Source of the DNA: Opitutaceae bacterium
GTDB taxonomy: Bacteria > Verrucomicrobiota > Verrucomicrobiia > Opitutales > Opitutaceae
Reading direction: 5' to 3'
Length of the DNA stretch: 64,000 nucleotides
Assembly (NCBI GenBank): GCA_030648295.1
Contig: JAUSID010000180.1
Span: 1-64,000 of the forward strand
Position 1 is the stretch's first letter, and every line of letters begins with the position of its first letter. The translations under genes and the position numbers were made by a program. The notes beneath the pieces are model-generated. The model saw only the letters and a list, made by a program, of their open reading frames with translations. It was not told the DNA's origin and ran no database searches. Below are positions 35,737 through 43,795 of the stretch, one piece after another.

Positions 35737-35990
35737 GGCTCCCCTCCCGCGAGCTATGTCAACGGCCAAATCCTCGTGCAAGCAACGGACTCCGCCCTGA
35801 CGACCGGCACGCCGGGAGTGATCACCTATTTCCCGGCCGCGGAGTTCGGCGACGTGCTGGTGACAGCGCCATCTGGATGCACGACGCCAGCGGCAACTCC
35901 AGTATCGCGGATGAGCTCGAGTCCTTCGGGCAGCCCAATGTCAAAATCGCCGGTCCGGGCGTGTATACGCTGCAGACGAAGCCGATGTGC
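35737..35990 (+). pseudogene. Remnants of a secreted carbohydrate-active protein
   Basis: Directly after the receptor, one frame reads A-S-Y-V-N-G-Q-I-L-V-Q-A-T-D-S-A-L then G-T-P-G-V-I-T-Y, up to about 35865. This looks like the last strands of a LamG-like domain. Another frame then reads D-S-A-I-W-M-H-D-A-S-G-N and P-N-V-K-I-A-G-P-G-V-Y-T-L-Q-T-K, up to about 35990. Neither has a start or a complete domain, and they are in different frames. I interpret them as leftovers of one or two deleted genes. Confidence 0.5.
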
Positions 35991-36069
35991 GTGCGGGCGA
36001 GAGCGGTCACTTGTCGAGGCACGGCCGTCCCGGCCGGAGTGGTTTTTCGAAATCGGTACACCAAACACT

Positions 36070-36095
36070 GCGGGCGAGACGCCCGCGCTCCCAGG
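36070..36095. repeat. GARASRP-family palindromic repeat
   Basis: A single unit with core GCGGGCGAGACGCCCGC then GCTCCCAGG. It lies between the gene remnants and the 3' end of the minus-strand glycoside hydrolase. Confidence 0.75.
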
Positions 36096-36125
36096 CGAAT
36101 CCGAAATCCGCAATTCGAAATCTTT

Positions 36126-38681
36126 TCACGGCCACTCGACTTCGTACCACAACGTCCGGTGTTCCGGGCCAATCTTAAAACGCGATCGCTCGGCTCCATC
36201 CGCGGCGACGATCTCGCGGCCGCGCTGTCCTCGACCGTCGAGCACGAACACCCGCGCGCCGCGTCGCGGCAATGTGATCTCCGCGGCGATGCCGTTGACC
36301 TGCGCCGGCCCGGTGCCCCACTGGTTGCCGACCGAGGTGCGGGCTTCGTTCCATTTCATCCCGCTGTTCTGCGCCGAGCCCACCGCCGCCAGCAACGCCC
36401 GGCTGCTTTGTTCCAGCGGCTGGCCGTCCATGCTCGTGAGCACAAGCACGGCGTAGTCGCGCTCCACTGCGCCGACCGCCAGCGTCATGCCGCTGAGTGT
36501 GAACCGCTGTCCGCCGACGAGTCCCCACATCGCGCGAGTGGCGGGCGTGTTGAGAATCACGTGAGCGCGATTGGCCTCGGTTGCATCCCAGATCGCGCGG
36601 CCGTCCGGTGAGGCGAGCCGTTTTCCCGGTGGCGCAGACACCTTTGCCGCCGTCGTCGCTTTCGGATCAATCCCGAGCCGGTGCGTGAGCCCAAGCGTCG
36701 CGGGCAGCATCTTGTCCACCGTGCCGGCCGCGGTCAGCGGCAGCGGTGCGAGATCGCCATGCCGGAACATCCGCGCGAACGCACTGAAGAGCGCGAGCTT
36801 GGCCGGCTGGCCATTGAATGAGAAATAGCGCTGGACCTTGTCCGAATACCAGCCGCCGTCGCCGCCGCTATGATATTGGAAAAAGAATATGCCGTCCCAG
36901 TCCTGAAGCGCCGCGATCATCGCCGCGAACGGCACGACGCTGGCGGCGTAGTCGTGCGGATCGGGGATGTTCCATTCCGACATCGTGTACGGCCGATCCA
37001 GCAGCCGCCACGGGGCGCGTCCCAGCATCGCATCCGTCTCCGGCGTGCGCTCCATCGGCGTGTTCGGGAGGTTCCAGTCCACGGGATCCCACGGTTTGCG
37101 CGGGAACCGCGGATGCTGCCAATACGCGTGAATGTCCGCATAGTCGCACGTCGCCGCCACGATTTGGGGCGAGTGATAATTGATCTGCGACGCGGTGATC
37201 GGCACGCGCACGCCGAGATCCTTTTTCAGAAAGTCGACGAGATCGCGGATGAACGCCGTCTCGGTGTCGGCCATGAACCGGAGCGCGTCGCGTTGCGCGA
37301 GTTCGCTCCAGCCGGCGACCGGAATATCAACCGTGCGCGCCTCGAGCGTCTGACCCGCGGGCACCACGACCCAATCGCCTCCCCGCCGGAGCGTGAGTCC
37401 CGCGAGCGAAAACGCGACCGGACTGGTGCCGAATTTGAAGCAGATTCGCGCCATACCCGGAATCTCATCGCTGGCGCGAAACACGCGATGGATGCGCTGC
37501 CACTCGGACCCGAGCGAGAGCGTCTCGCGGAATCCGACCGGGTTCCAGTTGGCAGGACCCGCGTTCGAAACATCGACGAAGAGCGACCGCGACGCGGTTG
37601 CGCGGACCCAGAACGACAACGTGTGGACCTGGCCGGGTTCGAGTTTGAGGTTCGGAAACTGGATTTCGTTTGCGCTCATCTCGCCGCCGGCACTGGCGGG
37701 CTGGAGCAGCAGCGCGGGGGTGCCGGGCTCCGGGCCCGGCTGGCCGAAGCGCGTCGCGAGCGGATGCTCCGCGCTCTGCTTGACGCGCCACGCGCCCAGG
37801 CCGGCCTTCCACGCGCTGGAGTCGGCCAGGGTCGCGCCGAGCGGTTCGTTCGCGCCGGCCCACGACTTCCGCAGCGCCGCGGTGTTCGCGTAATGCTGCG
37901 TGAGCCACGCGTTCCACTGGCGCTTGAATTCGCCGCGATACGGTTCCGGCAGTCCCGCCGCAATGTCGGGCCCGAGTTTGCTGAACGAGTTCTCGTTCGT
38001 GATCTCGATCATCGCGATGCCCGGATCATCGACGCGCCGGAGTTTCCGGTACGGATTTTCGTGCCGCAGGTAATCGCGGCAAAACTCCTTCAGCGCCGCG
38101 CGCATCGCCGGCATGAAGTAGAGCAGGTACTTATCGTACCGGACGGCGTAGGGCAGCCCGTCACGCACCACGCCCTCGGCGCGGCCAAGTTCGCGACCGA
38201 CATGCAGGTTCAGATTCGCATAGATGCCGTGGCGGTGCAGTTCGTTGAGAAAATAATCCTGCCGCTCGATCTGGTCGGGGTTCAACGTGCGGTGGCCGGC
38301 GACGACGGCGCCCCAGATCCCGCGCGGCGCCGGCGACGTGTCGTGATGATGCATCCGCACGGCGTTGACGCCCAGTTTGGCGAGGTGCGCGGCGACCTTC
38401 GCGGCATCGGCGTGCTCGGGAAAATTCGCGCCGAAGCAGGTGTTGAAACCCCAGATCCTAAGCCGGCCGGCGTCCGTGAAAAAATGGCCGTCCTGCACGC
38501 GGACAAATCCGTCGGCCCCAGCGGCTCGCGGCGAAAGCGCCGACAGATTGGTGATCGACGGCGAAGCATCATCGCCGGGAATGACAAAGGGGAATCGCTC
38601 GTCCGCGGCACGGGCGGCAAACACGGCTGGAATTGCGCCGGCGCAAAGCAGCCGGAGTAAACGCGTCACGGAGGGGCACAT
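36126..38681 (-). CDS. Secreted clan GH-A-like glycoside hydrolase
   Basis: From ATG 38681 the product has 851 residues with a signal peptide (L-L-R-L-L-C-A-G-A-I-P-A-V-F-A). The N-terminal part resembles TIM-barrel cellulase-type hydrolases: R-I-W-G-F-N-T-C-F-G, L-G-V-N-A-V-R-M-H-H-H-D, then I-T-N-E-N-S, which supplies the likely acid/base Glu. A beta-sandwich resembling a carbohydrate-binding module interrupts around 330-460. The barrel then resumes with Y-T-M-S-E-W-N, the likely nucleophile Glu, and the protein ends in a beta-domain. The frame is open to 38771 but that extension lacks a signal peptide. Substrate unknown. It stands alone, next to the broken TonB triad, with which it may once have worked. 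Confidence 0.78.
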   Translation of the reverse strand: MCPSVTRLLRLLCAGAIPAVFAARAADERFPFVIPGDDASPSITNLSALSPRAAGADGFVRVQDGHFFTDAGRLRIWGFNTCFGANFPEHADAAKVAAHLAKLGVNAVRMHHHDTSPAPRGIWGAVVAGHRTLNPDQIERQDYFLNELHRHGIYANLNLHVGRELGRAEGVVRDGLPYAVRYDKYLLYFMPAMRAALKEFCRDYLRHENPYRKLRRVDDPGIAMIEITNENSFSKLGPDIAAGLPEPYRGEFKRQWNAWLTQHYANTAALRKSWAGANEPLGATLADSSAWKAGLGAWRVKQSAEHPLATRFGQPGPEPGTPALLLQPASAGGEMSANEIQFPNLKLEPGQVHTLSFWVRATASRSLFVDVSNAGPANWNPVGFRETLSLGSEWQRIHRVFRASDEIPGMARICFKFGTSPVAFSLAGLTLRRGGDWVVVPAGQTLEARTVDIPVAGWSELAQRDALRFMADTETAFIRDLVDFLKKDLGVRVPITASQINYHSPQIVAATCDYADIHAYWQHPRFPRKPWDPVDWNLPNTPMERTPETDAMLGRAPWRLLDRPYTMSEWNIPDPHDYAASVVPFAAMIAALQDWDGIFFFQYHSGGDGGWYSDKVQRYFSFNGQPAKLALFSAFARMFRHGDLAPLPLTAAGTVDKMLPATLGLTHRLGIDPKATTAAKVSAPPGKRLASPDGRAIWDATEANRAHVILNTPATRAMWGLVGGQRFTLSGMTLAVGAVERDYAVLVLTSMDGQPLEQSSRALLAAVGSAQNSGMKWNEARTSVGNQWGTGPAQVNGIAAEITLPRRGARVFVLDGRGQRGREIVAADGAERSRFKIGPEHRTLWYEVEWP

Positions 38682-38853
38682 GGCGGATTTGTTTCTGGCA
38701 GAATCGGGCCGCGACGAAATCCAAACCATGCCGCAATTCTTGCGATCTTCGTGCGAGCCGGGAAATCTCACACTCTCTTCTGCGGCGATACCGCAGAGCG
38801 TCCGGATGCGTTTGCGCCGATGCCGCCCTCGCCGATTTCCCGGCTAAGCCGGA

Positions 38854-39012
38854 ACAATTCAGTTCAACCGCGAATAGACGCCAATTCACGCGAATGGAGA
38901 GGACGCTTGGGGGAGCATGGAAACGATCAACCAAACGGTGACCATGGTCTCACTTGGGCAATCCTCTCCCTCCTCCTCTGGAATTTGCGTCCATTCGCGT
39001 TCATTCGCGGTT
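38854..39012. repeat. Dispersed long-armed inverted repeat, copy 2 (CGCGAATGGACGCG family)
   Basis: The left arm (38866-38897) and right arm (38987-39012) are complementary. Read on the other strand, it matches copy 1 at 3504-3612 through the arms, the CCAGAG-GGAGGG-TTGCCCAA centre and the flanking GAATTGTTC. It carries about 50 additional bases between the centre and one arm. The 470-base gap it occupies (38682-39152) holds no convincing gene. Confidence 0.78.
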
Positions 39013-39037
39013 GTCCTCTGAATCTTTACGGCTAAGG

Positions 39038-39060
39038 ACAAAACCGCCTGGCGGTTTTGT
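39038..39060 (-). terminator. Palindromic hairpin with flanking A/T runs, likely bidirectional terminator
   Basis: Eleven-base arms around one central base: ACAAAACCGCC pairs with GGCGGTTTTGT. On the minus strand the GC stem ends in TTTTGT about 95 bases after the stop of the 39153-39794 gene, as expected for intrinsic termination. Additional GCTAA/TTAGC pairs extend the stem. Confidence 0.55.
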
Positions 39061-39152
39061 GTTAGCCCGCATGAACTCGAGGCCGGCGGAGAGACGCCGC
39101 ACCGTGGCGGTCGGACAGGTGTGAAAACCAATCAGAGGGTCAAAAATGCGGG

Positions 39153-39794
39153 CTAATCCATTCGCTCGTCCGCGTCACCTTGCGGTTGATCCACGCCATC
39201 GATGCGATCGCATTCCGGATGATCGCACGGCGTGAAGCCCGTGGCGCGATGACGGCAAAGCGATCCAAATCCCTCGATTGCATCGGTCGCGATTTGCCGG
39301 AGCGCGAGATCGAGCGCCGTGACCGCGGCGTCGCGTGCCACGGGATCGAGCGTGGGTGCCTCGGCTTGCAGCAGCACCAGCGCCTCGAACAGCGCCTGGC
39401 GGCCGGCGCGAAAATACGAAAGATAAGGATTCCGTCCACAGGGGCAGTCCGGGGCTGATGCCGGCTGCTCGGCGCTCCCGCAGCGCAGCGCGGCGAAAAT
39501 GGCATCGAGTGTCTCGTCGAGCATGAAGATCAGCGCGCGCGGATTCGCGAGGGGAGTGTTGACGGGCTCCACGAACAACAGCTCGAGCCAGCGCGAGCGA
39601 ATCTGTCCGCGCCTCAGTCGCATCGCCTGTTCCACTTCCTTCTGCATGACCACGGTGCGGGGCTCGGTGCTGCAGGAAACGGCCATCGACCATTTTCCGT
39701 TCACAATCGCGCGGGTTGTCGACCCGGTGCCCCCCGCTTTATTCGGAAGTGACGGCGCCGCCGAAAAACCATTCATGACCGGGCTGTGATCCAT
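39153..39794 (-). CDS. Uncharacterised protein downstream of an FNR-type box
   Basis: I do not recognise the family. From ATG 39794 it has 213 residues; an ATG at 39776 is an alternative that leaves a longer leader after the upstream box. The centre is helical (K-E-V-E-Q-A-M-R-L-R-R-G-Q-I-R-S-R-W-L-E-L-L-F) with a conserved-looking P-L-A-N-P-R-A-L-I-F-M-L-D-E-T. The C-terminal half has Cys-containing patches C-P-C-G-R-N-P-Y and T-P-C-D-H-P-E-C, which could bind a metal. There is no signal peptide or membrane helix. It is the last gene of the DUF2249-to-DUF59 set and has its own FNR-like box, suggesting expression at low oxygen or under nitrosative conditions. Confidence 0.65.
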   Translation of the reverse strand: MDHSPVMNGFSAAPSLPNKAGGTGSTTRAIVNGKWSMAVSCSTEPRTVVMQKEVEQAMRLRRGQIRSRWLELLFVEPVNTPLANPRALIFMLDETLDAIFAALRCGSAEQPASAPDCPCGRNPYLSYFRAGRQALFEALVLLQAEAPTLDPVARDAAVTALDLALRQIATDAIEGFGSLCRHRATGFTPCDHPECDRIDGVDQPQGDADERMD

Positions 39795-39833
39795 TGGAAT
39801 GCAGGAGCCTAACACGGAGTTCCTCCGCTGCCC

Positions 39834-39847
39834 TTGACGCAGATCAA
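39834..39847 (-). promoter_or_regulatory. FNR/NnrR-type box upstream of the 39153-39794 gene
   Basis: TTGACGCAGATCAA matches the FNR/CRP-family consensus TTGAT-N4-ATCAA with one mismatch. Its centre is about 46 bases upstream of ATG 39794, and it overlaps the stop codon of the small Cys-rich gene. A second box of the same design precedes the first gene of the set. Confidence 0.65.
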
Positions 39848-40062
39848 GGGTTTCTGGCCCTGTCCGTTTCCGTCGTGCCCCAGCGTTTCGCCTCCGCTTT
39901 CCGTCGGTTTTCCTCCTCGCGTTCCCGAATCCGGTGTTCGACCGGCACGGCAAACACGGCCTTGCTCCCGAGCACGCAGCCAGGCCGGCCCGGCACGCAG
40001 TCGGTCTTCAACCGCAGGCAGCCGTCGGAATTGATTTCAAAATGAGGACAGGAAAAACTCAT
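39844..40062 (-). CDS. Small Cys-rich protein
   Basis: This 72-residue protein from ATG 40062 starts M-S-F-S-C-P-H-F. It has four cysteines in its first 30 residues (C-P-H, G-C-L-R-L-K, D-C-V-P-G-R-P-G-C), which could hold an iron-sulfur cluster or zinc. The C-terminal half is a charged helix (E-H-R-I-R-E-R-E-E-E-N-R-R-K-A-E). The start lies 41 bases after the DUF59 gene, in the same direction, and the longer frame upstream overlaps that gene. I do not recognise a named family. The clean start, compact Cys pattern and operon position support it as real. Confidence 0.65.
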   Translation of the reverse strand: MSFSCPHFEINSDGCLRLKTDCVPGRPGCVLGSKAVFAVPVEHRIREREEENRRKAEAKRWGTTETDRARNP

Positions 40063-40103
40063 CGGGGACGAAGCGGTGTGCGTCGGATGCGCCGGCAGGA
40101 CGA

Positions 40104-40418
40104 TCACTCTGTGCCGAGGTGGCGGCGCGCTTCGGCGCTCAACATGTTGGGATTCCACGCGGGTTCGAACACCAGGTCGACGTTCACGGATTTGACGCCG
40201 GGCAGCCGCGCCAGCGCATTCTTCACGCCTTCGTGGATCCACGCGCCGGACGGGCAGGTTTCGGTCGTCAACGTCATGACGACGTCGATACTGCCGTCGG
40301 TTACCTCGACGCTGTAAATCAGCCCGAGGTCTACGATGTTGACCCCGAATTCAGGGTCGGGGATGGCGCGGAGCGCCGCCCAGGCGGAGGTGGAATCGGT
40401 GACAGCTTCGGAGTTCAT
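40104..40418 (-). CDS. DUF59 / MIP18-family iron-sulfur assembly protein
   Basis: A 104-residue single-domain protein with the MIP18/SufT-like core: L-R-A-I-P-D-P-E-F-G-V-N-I-V-D-L-G-L-I-Y, V-V-M-T-L-T-T-E-T-C-P, and P-G-V-K-S-V-N-V-D-L-V-F-E-P-A-W-N-P. The Cys in T-E-T-C-P is the conserved family Cys. Such proteins help mature iron-sulfur proteins. Its ATG overlaps the stop of the upstream membrane protein by ATGA. In this context it may help build or repair clusters under low oxygen or nitric oxide. Confidence 0.9.
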   Translation of the reverse strand: MNSEAVTDSTSAWAALRAIPDPEFGVNIVDLGLIYSVEVTDGSIDVVMTLTTETCPSGAWIHEGVKNALARLPGVKSVNVDLVFEPAWNPNMLSAEARRHLGTE

Positions 40419-41827
40419 GTGACGGCAGCAGGCATGGGCGCGGCGGCGGGAATTTCCGGCCACCACAGGTGTTTGAGGACGCCGATCATATCGAGCGTGA
40501 AAAGTGCGACGCCGGCGGCCAGCACCCACGCGCCGGCTTGAAGCATCGTCTCGTTCAAAGTCCATGCACCGACCAGCAGCGGCGCCACGGCGGCGGTCTG
40601 AAGCCCGAGGCCCCACCGCTCCAGCCGCGGCCGGGTCAGCGCTGACGCGGCGGGCGTTGGCACGCGGCCGACCTTGGGGCCGTAGGCGCGCATCCAGGTC
40701 AGGAAGGGCACGATTTTGCACATCATCCCGGCGATGCATGGCAACAGTCCACCGGCAATCGCGATCAAGGCGTACACCATCGCACTGAATCCACCCGGCG
40801 CCGAGCCCCACGGCGATCCGGGCCACGCGAGGGCGATCCCCGCGACCATCGCGGAGCTGATGCCGGCGCCGCCGACGAGAAACCAGCGGGTTCCAGGATC
40901 GAATGCGCGCTTCCGACGTGTCGCCAGCGCGCGCTTCATCGCCACGGCCGAGCAAATCCAGCCCGCGGCAATCGCCAGCGCGAAAAGAGTGGTCGGCAGC
41001 GCGACTCCGGCGGCGAGTGCCACCACCAGCCCGATCATCCCGAGTTGCGAAAGCCAGAGTCCGGCGTTGATGAGTCGCCAGTCGCGGACTTCGCCCAGCG
41101 TGAACATCGGCACGAGTTGAAACGCGACGCCTTGGAGAAGCGTGATGAAGACGCCGACGAGTCCGAGATGGGCATGCGCCCGCAGCAGCGACAGCGGATC
41201 CAGCGGGATGAAGTGCCAGAATCGATTGGCGGCGAGGGTGACGCCCACGAGCGCGGTCAGCAGCATCCAGCCCGCGGCGAGCGAAATCGACCACGCGACC
41301 GCGCCGCTGCGGCCCGATCGCTTCACCGTTCGCCACGTGTTGTCGGCGAAGAGAATGATGCCGAGCGTCACCACGAATCCGAAGTGTCCGAGCAGCGCGA
41401 GATCCCAGACCCAGAACGAATACACCATCCCGGGAACGCCGACGGCGTGCAGCCCGAAATGCCACCACGCGCGCCGTTCGCTGCACAACGTGGTGCCGAG
41501 CGCGACGGGCGCGAGCTGGTAAACCGCGCCGCACGCGACGGTGATGAAAAATCCGAGCACCCACGCATGCGTGAGGGCCACGACCTGCGGGCTCGCATGC
41601 GTGAGGCTGAGCAGCGCGGGCTGCGCGAGCAGCAATCCGCTCGAAGCGACGAGCCAGGCGAGAGCCAGGCCCATGAACGCGAGCGGCAGCCGGCCCTGGT
41701 TGGCGAGCCAGCTCGAGCCCGGCCCCACGGGCAGCGTCGCGGCGCGCAACGGTGGCCGCGGCGCGGCGCGTTCAAGCGCGCTCAAGCTCGGTGACCCAAC
41801 TGCCGTCGGGCTGAGCGGTGCATGCAT
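40415..41827 (-). CDS. 12-TM membrane protein, NnrS / haem-copper-oxidase-like
   Basis: From ATG 41827 the product has 470 residues with about twelve hydrophobic helices. Several helices contain His residues placed as in haem-binding polytopic proteins: L-T-H-A-W-V-L-G-F-F, L-L-G-H-F-G-F, and R-A-H-A-H-L-G-L-V-G-V-F. It resembles the loose NnrS/cytochrome-oxidase-I-like group found in nitric-oxide-responsive operons. I would not assign an enzymatic activity. The start overlaps the DUF2249 gene by about 56 bases; a start at 41857 is also open. The end overlaps the DUF59 start by ATGA, so the genes are coupled. Confidence 0.72.
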   Translation of the reverse strand: MHAPLSPTAVGSPSLSALERAAPRPPLRAATLPVGPGSSWLANQGRLPLAFMGLALAWLVASSGLLLAQPALLSLTHASPQVVALTHAWVLGFFITVACGAVYQLAPVALGTTLCSERRAWWHFGLHAVGVPGMVYSFWVWDLALLGHFGFVVTLGIILFADNTWRTVKRSGRSGAVAWSISLAAGWMLLTALVGVTLAANRFWHFIPLDPLSLLRAHAHLGLVGVFITLLQGVAFQLVPMFTLGEVRDWRLINAGLWLSQLGMIGLVVALAAGVALPTTLFALAIAAGWICSAVAMKRALATRRKRAFDPGTRWFLVGGAGISSAMVAGIALAWPGSPWGSAPGGFSAMVYALIAIAGGLLPCIAGMMCKIVPFLTWMRAYGPKVGRVPTPAASALTRPRLERWGLGLQTAAVAPLLVGAWTLNETMLQAGAWVLAAGVALFTLDMIGVLKHLWWPEIPAAAPMPAAVT

Positions 41828-42335
41828 GGCGGAATCCGCGTTGAGTGGCCTCGCCAAACAGGTGGCACGGCTCGCGATCGGTGAGAGCGCGCAGCGCGCC
41901 GCCGGCCGGCAGCGATTCGAGCGCGTTCAAGATTCGGATCAGCGGTTCCGGTGGCTCCAGCCCGCGGGCGTCGAGCTCATATCGCTGGCTTCCGCAAGAT
42001 GAGGCGGAGGGCGCGGCCGCAGGCGCGGTGCCGCACACCGGACCCGGCTCACGGCTCGCGACGGGCGCCAGCTTGGTGATCTTCACGCGAAAATCCTCGG
42101 GCCCGCGCTCGAGGTATTCCCAGGCGAACGCCTCGCCGAACTCCGCCGAGAACTGATAATAGAGCGGCACGGGGTCGTGATCATTGAGCAGCACGAAGTA
42201 TTCGCCGACGGGCAGGTCGAGCCAGCGCTGGAAGATCTGCGCGTGCTTCACGCGACACGGAATGGGCCGGACATCGAAGACGGCGCACGGATCGATGGGG
42301 CCGGAGGACGGTTGGACTGTGTTGGGGACGAGCAT
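41772..42335 (-). CDS. Tandem DUF2249 protein
   Basis: From ATG 42335 the product has 187 residues containing two DUF2249 (TusA-like) domains. The first reads F-D-V-R-P-I-P-C-R-V-K-H-A-Q-I-F then L-N-D-H-D-P-V-P-L-Y-Y-Q-F. The second reads Y-E-L-D-A-R-G-L-E-P-P-E-P-L then L-T-D-R-E-P-C-H-L-F. DUF2249 proteins often occur with hemerythrin/YtfE and denitrification genes and may handle nitric oxide or sulfur. I chose 42335 over 42386 because an FNR-type box centred at 42427 would place the transcript start near 42386. It is first in the set of minus-strand genes. Confidence 0.82.
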   Translation of the reverse strand: MLVPNTVQPSSGPIDPCAVFDVRPIPCRVKHAQIFQRWLDLPVGEYFVLLNDHDPVPLYYQFSAEFGEAFAWEYLERGPEDFRVKITKLAPVASREPGPVCGTAPAAAPSASSCGSQRYELDARGLEPPEPLIRILNALESLPAGGALRALTDREPCHLFGEATQRGFRHACTAQPDGSWVTELERA

Positions 42336-42420
42336 GGATGTGATGGGTGGTGGGTGCTTCACACCGGAAGGGCGTGGCGCTTTCACGGGTTGAGTATCTC
42401 ACGTGGCGGCCCGACGCGCA

Positions 42421-42434
42421 TTGATGCGGGTCAA
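42421..42434 (-). promoter_or_regulatory. FNR/NnrR-type box upstream of the DUF2249 operon
   Basis: TTGATGCGGGTCAA matches TTGAT-N4-ATCAA with one mismatch. Activation at the usual -41.5 position predicts a transcript start near 42386 and a leader of about 50 bases before ATG 42335. Confidence 0.68.
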
Positions 42435-42485
42435 GGAGCCCGCGTTTTTCCCACCGCGGCACCACGGGCCGCAACCAAGGGACGT

Positions 42486-42600
42486 CCCTCTTGGAAATCT
42501 TGAAATCGGGCATCTTGAATCGGGCATCTGCCAATTTCCAATCCATTGAATTTGTCGGGTCTTCCAAATGACAGATTCTAGATGACCGATGACCGATTTC
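42486..42600. repeat. GAAATC/GGGCATCTG intergenic repeat, copy 1
   Basis: It contains GGAAATCTTGAAATCGGGCA and repeated GGGCATCT pieces, then a partly inverted AAATGACAGATT and GATGACCGATGACCGATTTC. The same words occur at 56676-56793 on both sides of a short centre. It lies in the 5' flank of the epimerase gene; nothing else coding is visible in 42436-42746. Confidence 0.55.
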
Positions 42601-42746
42601 ACGATTCCCCAAAATCGTCGCGAAAGTGCACGATCCGGATCGATATCAGCACACGCTGGTTGGCCAGCTTTGGCGTCTTCCCATCTCCGTTCCTGCCGGC
42701 TTGTGGACGACGCGGCGGCGCCCAAGCTCCGTTTCGTCCGCTCAAC

Positions 42747-43781
42747 ATGAAGTTACGGTTCCACCTCTACACGCTCGAACTCAGGCACGCGTTCACGATC
42801 GCGACGAGTTCGCGGACGACCACGCCCGCGATGCTGCTCGAGCTCGAGCACGACGGGATCACGGGCCATGGCGAGGCCTCGATGCCCCCGTATCTCGGTG
42901 AAACCCAAGCGAGTGCGGCGGCGTTCTTCGCCCGCGCGGAAACCCTGCTGGCGCCGTGCCGCGATCCCTTTCTGCTCGAGGAAATCCTGCCGGCGATCGA
43001 CGCGCTCGCTCCCGGAAACACGGCGGCGAAGGCGTCGATCGATATCGCGCTTCACGACTGGGTGGGAAAAAAACTCGCGGCGCCCTGGCATCGGTTGTGG
43101 GGACTGGATCGCGCGAAGGTTCCGCTCACTTCCTACACCATCGGCATCGATACGCCGGAAATGGTGCGGAAGAAAACGGAGGAGGCCGGGGCTTATCGAA
43201 TCCTCAAGGTGAAACTCGGCCGTGGCGCTGCTGCCGACCGGACGTTGATCGAGACGATCCGCGAGGTCACCGACAAGCCGATCTCCGTCGACGCGAACCA
43301 GGGCTGGAACGAGCGCGAGCAGGCGTTGGAGATGATCGAGTGGCTGGCGGAGCGCGGAGTGATTTTCATCGAGCAGCCACTGCCAAAGGAACGTCTGGAG
43401 GACACGGCGTGGCTGTGCGAGCGGACTCCGCTGCCCCTGATCGCCGACGAAAGCGTGCAGCGGCTCGGTGACGTCGCGAAGGCGGCGGGCTTGTTTCACG
43501 GCATCAACATCAAGCTGATGAAATGCACCGGGCTGCGCGAAGCGCACCGGATGATCACGGTGGCACGCGCGTTCGGATTAAAGGTGATGCTCGGCTGCAT
43601 GACTGAAACCTCGTGTGCGATCTCGGCCGCCGCGCAGCTTTCGCCGCTGGTGGACTGGGCCGATCTCGATGGCGCGCTGCTGATCGCGAACGATCCCTTC
43701 CGCGGTGCGACGGTGGAGGACGGAAAGGTGATGCCCTCAGATGCACCGGGCATCGGCGTGAAAAAGATCCGTGCCAAGTAG
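42747..43781 (+). CDS. Dipeptide epimerase (enolase superfamily, L-Ala-D/L-Glu epimerase-like)
   Basis: This cytoplasmic enzyme of 344 residues would interconvert L-Ala-D-Glu and L-Ala-L-Glu from recycled peptidoglycan. The superfamily catalytic set is complete: Lys154 and Lys156 in K-V-K, metal ligands Asp182 (V-D-A-N-Q-G-W), Glu209 (F-I-E-Q-P-L) and Asp234 (I-A-D-E-S), and Lys256 in I-N-I-K-L-M-K. The C-terminal D-L-D-G (307-310) is the dipeptide-epimerase specificity motif that binds the substrate amino group. ATG 42747 begins the conserved domain; the open frame extends upstream to 42582 through a repeat. Exact dipeptide preference is not certain. Confidence 0.88.
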   Translation: MKLRFHLYTLELRHAFTIATSSRTTTPAMLLELEHDGITGHGEASMPPYLGETQASAAAFFARAETLLAPCRDPFLLEEILPAIDALAPGNTAAKASIDIALHDWVGKKLAAPWHRLWGLDRAKVPLTSYTIGIDTPEMVRKKTEEAGAYRILKVKLGRGAAADRTLIETIREVTDKPISVDANQGWNEREQALEMIEWLAERGVIFIEQPLPKERLEDTAWLCERTPLPLIADESVQRLGDVAKAAGLFHGINIKLMKCTGLREAHRMITVARAFGLKVMLGCMTETSCAISAAAQLSPLVDWADLDGALLIANDPFRGATVEDGKVMPSDAPGIGVKKIRAK

Positions 43782-43795
43782 GCCGGCGAGTCGTC

